A DNA stretch of 64,000 nt from Dyadobacter luteus (GTDB lineage: Bacteria > Bacteroidota > Bacteroidia > Cytophagales > Spirosomataceae), in contig NZ_QNUL01000018.1 in NCBI RefSeq assembly GCF_003383615.1, forward strand, positions 79,264 through 143,263, read 5' to 3'. Position 1 is the first letter of the stretch; each line of letters starts with the position of its first letter. This document shows positions 60,012 to 64,000 of this stretch, one piece after another. The translations under genes and the position numbers were made by a program. The notes under the pieces are model-generated. The model made no database searches. It saw nothing but the letters and a program-made list of their open reading frames with translations, and was not told where the DNA came from.

Positions 60012-63000
60012 TTAAAAAGTCAATGATAAACCGCCATTTATAACTCTGGCAAGCGGATAGTTGATACCACCTGTGTTGTTATCTTCAGGATCGAATCCTT
60101 TCAGACCAGGGCAATAAGTAGCCAGGTTATTCCCGTTCACATAGAAACGAACGTTCTGCAATCCAAGACGGTTAGTAAGTCCCATCGGCACTGTGTAACC
60201 AAATTCAAGGTTTTTCAGCCTCACATAGTTAGTGTTGTAAAGCAGATGCGTATTTCTCTGTGATCTCCAGTACTCATCACTTCTGTTACTTGCACGTGGC
60301 TTGGTAGCATTGATGTTGTCAGGAGTCCAGCGACCATCGAAATCTTCTTTCCAGTAGTTACCGAAATCTCCACTTTCCAGAGACAGATAACGAAGTGCAC
60401 CGGTAGCAGCCTGGAACAGAATCGAAAGATCGAAACCTTTATAGCTCAGGTTAGCACCAATACCACCCTGGAAACGAGGCACGTCAGTTTTGTAGTTACG
60501 AACACGGTCGTTTGCATCTATTTTACCATCGTTGTTCACATCTTTGAAAATTACGTCACCGGGACGCGCACCTCCCCAGTGTGGATAGGCATCAACAGCA
60601 GCCTGATCCTTGAAGATACCAATGGCCTGATAGTACAAGTCGCGATCCGGATCGAAAGGAGCGTTAGGATCACTAGGCTTGGTTGGCAGCGGATGTCCTG
60701 TAACTTGCTGATACTCCGGACGACCAGGTGTTTCATCAATAAAGTTCACCTTGTTGATCGCATAACCTCCGTTCACAAAGAAAGTATATTTCAAATCTTT
60801 CACATCACCGCGGTACGACACATTAAAGTCAAATCCTTTGTTTGATGTTTTACCGATGTTTTCACTTGGAAGAGTCAAACCAGTAGAAGTAGGAACAGAA
60901 GCATTTCTTCTCCAAAGCAATTGTGAGCGACGGTAATCAAATACGTCGAAAGTAACGTTGATACGGTCGTTCATCAGACTTGCATCAAAACCGATATCAC
61001 CCTGGCTGGCCACTTCCCATGTTACGTTAGGATTAGGGATACGGGTTTCACCGAGTGTTTTGCTCTCAATGTTTGTACCGAATACCATGTTTTGAGTCTG
61101 GAAGCCGTAAGTTCCGAGGTATTGCCATTCTTCGATACGGTCATTACCGGTTTGTCCCCATGAAGCACGAAGTTTGAACTGATTAACAAATTTGATATTG
61201 TCTTTCCAGAAACCCTCTTCCGATACGCGCCATCCCGCAGATACACCGGGGAAAAATCCGAAGCGTTTTGCTTGCGGGAAAATGTAGGAACCATCTACCC
61301 GCCATACAAACTCCATCAAATATTTTTCCTTGAAGCTATAGTTAACACGTCCGAAGTAGTTAAGTCTGGCGCTTTGGTAAGCCGTTCCTGAATTGTCTTT
61401 CTCGGCATCACCACCGGCATTCAGCTGATCCAACGCATTGGATACGAAATAGCGGCGGAATGCATTGAATTTATCACCGTTACCTGTTCTTCTTTCGCTA
61501 CCAACCAAGAATTTAATAAGGTGATTAGTACCGATTGATCTGTCGTAGTTAATATAACCATTCAACAAAATATCTTGCTTGTCCTCCATGTACTGCGTCA
61601 GGTTAGGATCTCCTACCCCTTTTTTACCACGAACCAATATAGGCTGTCCGTTGGCATCACGGCTTGTTCCATCCCATGAGTTCAGGTACCATGGAGTCTG
61701 GAAACGCTTTCTGAAGTTAAAGCCTTTATCAATACCTGCGTTACCAGTGAACGAAAGTCCTTCAACCCAGGGAATTTTAACGTTCAGTTGTAAGGTACTG
61801 TTCAAAACATACCACTTATCACGGTCGTAACCAGTCTGATTCGTACTCACCACAACCGGGTTATTTCCGTACTCAATATCCGGACCGGTAGCGCCGTTTG
61901 GCCAGTAAGCAGGCATATTCGGCTTACCTCTCATCACCATCCACAAAATATCTCCTGCAGAACGTGTCGGATAGTTTTTATCTTCCAAACGACCCGATAC
62001 ATCAAAACGAAGGCTGATATTTTTGGTAATTGTTGCATCAAGGTTGGTTCTGAAATCATGCTGTGTATACTTGGTCGCACTGTTTTTATAGTAACCATCC
62101 TGTGTTTTGGTACCTAAAGAAACAAAATAGCGTACAGCCTCTCCACCACCAGATACCGTAGCGTTATAAAAATGCTGCCCTGACCAGTTTTTGTAGATTT
62201 CCTTGAACCAATCCGTATTAGGATACTTCCACAAATCCGAACCATCGGCAAATTTGGCAATATCCTCAGCTGAATAACGTGCCGGGCGATTTCTGTATAA
62301 ATCGACCTCGTTCAATGCCTGTGCGTACTCGGATGAGTTCGTCATTTTAGGTAGGATTGTAGGCTGACTGAAACCCTGATTGGCATTAAAAGTAATGGTA
62401 GGTTTTCCTGTTTTACCACGTTTGGTAGTGATCAGGATTACCCCGTTGGCTGCCTGCGCTCCGTAAATCGCAGCAGAAGCATCTTTCAAAACGGAAATTG
62501 TTTCGATACTGTTAGGGTCGATACGATCCAGTGAACGTCCGGGAATACCATCCACTACCACAAGAGCATCGTTATTTCCCAATGTGTTCATACCGCGGAT
62601 ACGGATTGTGGATCCATCCTGCCCCGGCTCTCCGCTACGGGCAACCAGTGTTACTCCTGGTAAGCGTCCTGCAAGACTGTTACTTACGTTCACCGCAGGT
62701 GATTTCACAATGTCAGTTCCCTTAACAGTAGTAACTGCTCCGGTTAATGTTTCTTTCTTTTGCTCACCATATCCTACTACAATAACCTCGCTCAATGCCT
62801 GAGAGTCACCTGCAAGTGTTACATTAATTGAATTTCTTGCACCAACAGTGATCTCCTGCTTGATGAACCCAACGTAGCTATATACGAGAACAGCCTCAGC
62901 ATTGGGAACTGTGATACTATATTCCCCGGACGCATCCGTAGTAGTACCTGAGTTGGTACCCTTTACCAGGATACTTACACCTGGCAATGGGGTTCCGTTT

Positions 63001-63170
63001 TCTTCAGCCACTTTTCCTTTCACAACAATATCTGCTTGCAAAAGAGATGTTTTAGGGCTTGGAACACCAGATGCCAAAAGCGGCAGCGGTTGACTCACAG
63101 CAAGTGCCATCATGGCCAGACACACGCCTGCTGGTGGACACAGCCTTTTTAGGTAAATAATTTTGGTCAT
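60012..63170 (-). CDS. SusC/RagA family TonB-linked outer-membrane transporter
   Basis: 1052 residues, normal length for SusC-like proteins. Signal peptide, then the CarboxypepD_reg-like domain (VVKGKVAEENGTPLPGVSILV), the region GTTTDASGEYSITVPNAEAV, a TonB-box-like VIVVGYGEQKKETLTGAV, and the plug domain with IRIRGMNTLGNNDALVVVDG and LKDASAAIYGAQAANGVILI. The barrel ends in INGGLSLTF. It forms the outer-membrane glycan transporter with the SusD protein 10 nt downstream. No anti-sigma/sigma pair is beside it, so it is probably not controlled by a linked ECF sigma factor in this window. Confidence 0.97.
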   Translation of the reverse strand: MTKIIYLKRLCPPAGVCLAMMALAVSQPLPLLASGVPSPKTSLLQADIVVKGKVAEENGTPLPGVSILVKGTNSGTTTDASGEYSITVPNAEAVLVYSYVGFIKQEITVGARNSINVTLAGDSQALSEVIVVGYGEQKKETLTGAVTTVKGTDIVKSPAVNVSNSLAGRLPGVTLVARSGEPGQDGSTIRIRGMNTLGNNDALVVVDGIPGRSLDRIDPNSIETISVLKDASAAIYGAQAANGVILITTKRGKTGKPTITFNANQGFSQPTILPKMTNSSEYAQALNEVDLYRNRPARYSAEDIAKFADGSDLWKYPNTDWFKEIYKNWSGQHFYNATVSGGGEAVRYFVSLGTKTQDGYYKNSATKYTQHDFRTNLDATITKNISLRFDVSGRLEDKNYPTRSAGDILWMVMRGKPNMPAYWPNGATGPDIEYGNNPVVVSTNQTGYDRDKWYVLNSTLQLNVKIPWVEGLSFTGNAGIDKGFNFRKRFQTPWYLNSWDGTSRDANGQPILVRGKKGVGDPNLTQYMEDKQDILLNGYINYDRSIGTNHLIKFLVGSERRTGNGDKFNAFRRYFVSNALDQLNAGGDAEKDNSGTAYQSARLNYFGRVNYSFKEKYLMEFVWRVDGSYIFPQAKRFGFFPGVSAGWRVSEEGFWKDNIKFVNQFKLRASWGQTGNDRIEEWQYLGTYGFQTQNMVFGTNIESKTLGETRIPNPNVTWEVASQGDIGFDASLMNDRINVTFDVFDYRRSQLLWRRNASVPTSTGLTLPSENIGKTSNKGFDFNVSYRGDVKDLKYTFFVNGGYAINKVNFIDETPGRPEYQQVTGHPLPTKPSDPNAPFDPDRDLYYQAIGIFKDQAAVDAYPHWGGARPGDVIFKDVNNDGKIDANDRVRNYKTDVPRFQGGIGANLSYKGFDLSILFQAATGALRYLSLESGDFGNYWKEDFDGRWTPDNINATKPRASNRSDEYWRSQRNTHLLYNTNYVRLKNLEFGYTVPMGLTNRLGLQNVRFYVNGNNLATYCPGLKGFDPEDNNTGGINYPLARVINGGLSLTF

Positions 63171-63790
63171 AAATTATAGTTTAAAATAGTTTAGTAAAAC
63201 CGTCAGTTTCGAAGGATGGGCACAACAAAGCGTTCCCACCAAAAAAATATCGGTCGTTGCCTCGCAAGGAGTTTAGGGGGTAATGGAAAGAATTGTTTTT
63301 ATTTTATCATAGGCATAGGTTAAGTATACAGAAATCAATTAAACACACGGGAATACACATCATAGAGGTAATTCCGATGATTTTTCTGATAAAGAGGAAT
63401 GTGATTAATAAAGCCCTGTACTCTTGATAGCAGGTAAAAAAGCAGGCTTTTAGTTAGATGTAGCTCATTGAAATACGATGCGTCAAACCACCGATTCCAT
63501 TTCCATAAAACGCAAGTGAAGATGATGAAGAACGTAAAATGCGCGTTGTCGAACAGTCATGTCAGGAGTAAAAATTGTTTTCATATTGTCAGGTGTAAAT
63601 TGGAACAGATGCCAGATTGCCGCTAATTCTAATGCAGAGTTAATCAGAAATTTTAAAATTACAAACACCCATTAATACAAATTTTTATTAAAATTTAACA
63701 AAAGTGTCTTTGTGACATAATAGGGCACTTTGTAGTCAAAATATATACTATTGGTTACAAATATATTTTTATGTTTTGTGTTTAATTTCA
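63171..63790. other. Long non-coding region upstream of susC
   Basis: Must hold the susC promoter on the minus strand, but I could not identify it. A 61-codon minus-strand frame at 63483-63668 lacks a signal or a domain and is not credible. AT-rich, no repeats seen. Confidence 0.6.
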
Positions 63791-63956
63791 AGCCTTCGGA
63801 GCAAGTAAACGGGCGAATATAAGAGCCTGAAAAAATTTCAGGTAACTAACGGTTACCCACATCCGCAACGCAAGCAGCCCAACCTCGAATGAGGTGAAGA
63901 TTACTTCCGACTGCAACAAAAAAAGAGGCTGTCTCAAAAGGGCAGCCTCTTTTTGC
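63791..63956 (+). ncRNA. Candidate structured non-coding RNA with terminator
   Basis: No open frame, but a structured layout: tcgga and agtaa (63796-63808) can pair with ttacttccga (63901-63910) and enclose hairpins cctgaaa/tttcagg, ggtaac/gttacc (63841-63857) and acctc/gaggt (63878-63891). An intrinsic terminator follows at 63924-63950. A TATGTTTTG sequence about 20 nt upstream resembles a -7 box with one extra base. It matches no RNA family I know; gcaagcagccc looks a little like SRP RNA but does not pair as it should. Confidence 0.3.
63917..63956. terminator. Bidirectional terminator at the right edge
   Basis: Stem agaggctgtc/ggcagcctct (10 bp with one wobble), loop tcaaaag, A run before and T run after. 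The gaggctgtctcaaaag sequence also resembles the end of some insertion sequences, but the far end lies outside the window. Confidence 0.75.
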
Positions 63957-64000
63957 TTTTATTGGGTTGTTTATTTTTTCGAAATTGATTATCTTTAGAT

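Noticed and set aside
63483..63668. 61-codon minus-strand frame upstream of susC
   Set aside because: No signal peptide, no domain, no neighbour in operon; likely chance.
63870..63890. SRP (4.5S) RNA-like motif gcaagcagccc
   Set aside because: The flanking bases cannot form the closing stem and GNRA-like tetraloop of SRP domain IV.
63920..64000. Left end of an insertion sequence at the right edge
   Set aside because: gaggctgtctcaaaag resembles some IS ends, but no transposase or partner end is in the window, and the inverted repeat is explained by a terminator.

Overview
The window is a stretch of a Bacteroidota chromosome. The signs are a SusC/SusD pair, a TonB receptor paired with a DUF4249 lipoprotein, DUF5723 and PorT-like outer-membrane proteins, lipoproteins and S9 peptidases in large number, start codons without Shine-Dalgarno sequences, and promoters of the TAnnTTTG type. 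The gene set fits the Cytophagales (Dyadobacter/Spirosoma-like), but the genus is an inference. There is no phage and no complete insertion sequence, CRISPR array, rRNA or tRNA that I could recognise.

Layout. 0-13.4 kb is mostly housekeeping and envelope: a truncated DUF58 protein, a lipoprotein, radA, a PorT-like barrel, a LytTR regulator, pheS, an esterase, an orphan circularly permuted ATP-grasp protein, a DUF5723 protein, msrB and a class A penicillin-binding protein. 13.5-17.7 kb on the minus strand holds a nitronate monooxygenase among four very small membrane proteins, a stand-alone LuxR-type HTH protein and an ABC exporter. 17.8-25.3 kb is a plus-strand carbohydrate locus: an AraC regulator, then a GH88-type hydrolase, a TIM-barrel isomerase, a Gfo/Idh/MocA oxidoreductase, an SDR and an MFS transporter. 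25.5-27.6 kb has two paralogous secreted genes with the same upstream operator and promoter, flanking a MazF-type toxin-antitoxin pair and bounded by inverted hairpin repeats. 27.7-36.5 kb is a run of small plus-strand genes (Tat-exported oxidoreductase, DUF6624, a DUF4369-like protein, VOC, TfoX, PH and GRAM proteins, DinB, ankyrin, DUF4180, a divergent GTP cyclohydrolase II homologue, SMP-30). 37-45 kb has an M3 peptidase, a TonB receptor with its DUF4249 partner, a YetF-like protein with a zinc ribbon and threonine aldolase. 46-63 kb has two S9 peptidases, an esterase, an OmpW-like barrel, a GH92 mannosidase, an MBL hydrolase, a patatin and the SusD/SusC pair.

The most unusual signal is not in the genes. 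At least six intergenic spacers are built of degenerate 7-bp units in strict 7-nt phase. One is ten perfect copies of CTTAATT just upstream of the isomerase gene, one runs into the start codon of the TfoX-like gene, and three lie in successive spacers of the carbohydrate locus. Other spacers carry different repeat classes: a three-copy 90-bp palindromic repeat, a 300-bp series of five hairpins, inverted GGTGCAGCGCACC-type elements, and two copies of a 10-bp-period element.

Pathway links. The GH88-isomerase-oxidoreductase-SDR-MFS set looks like import and oxidoreductive breakdown of a glycoside or uronic acid under AraC control. The GH92 and SusCD genes look like a mannose-glycan utilisation locus whose parts are separated by two plus-strand genes. 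All functions are read from sequence motifs by eye; no searches were run.
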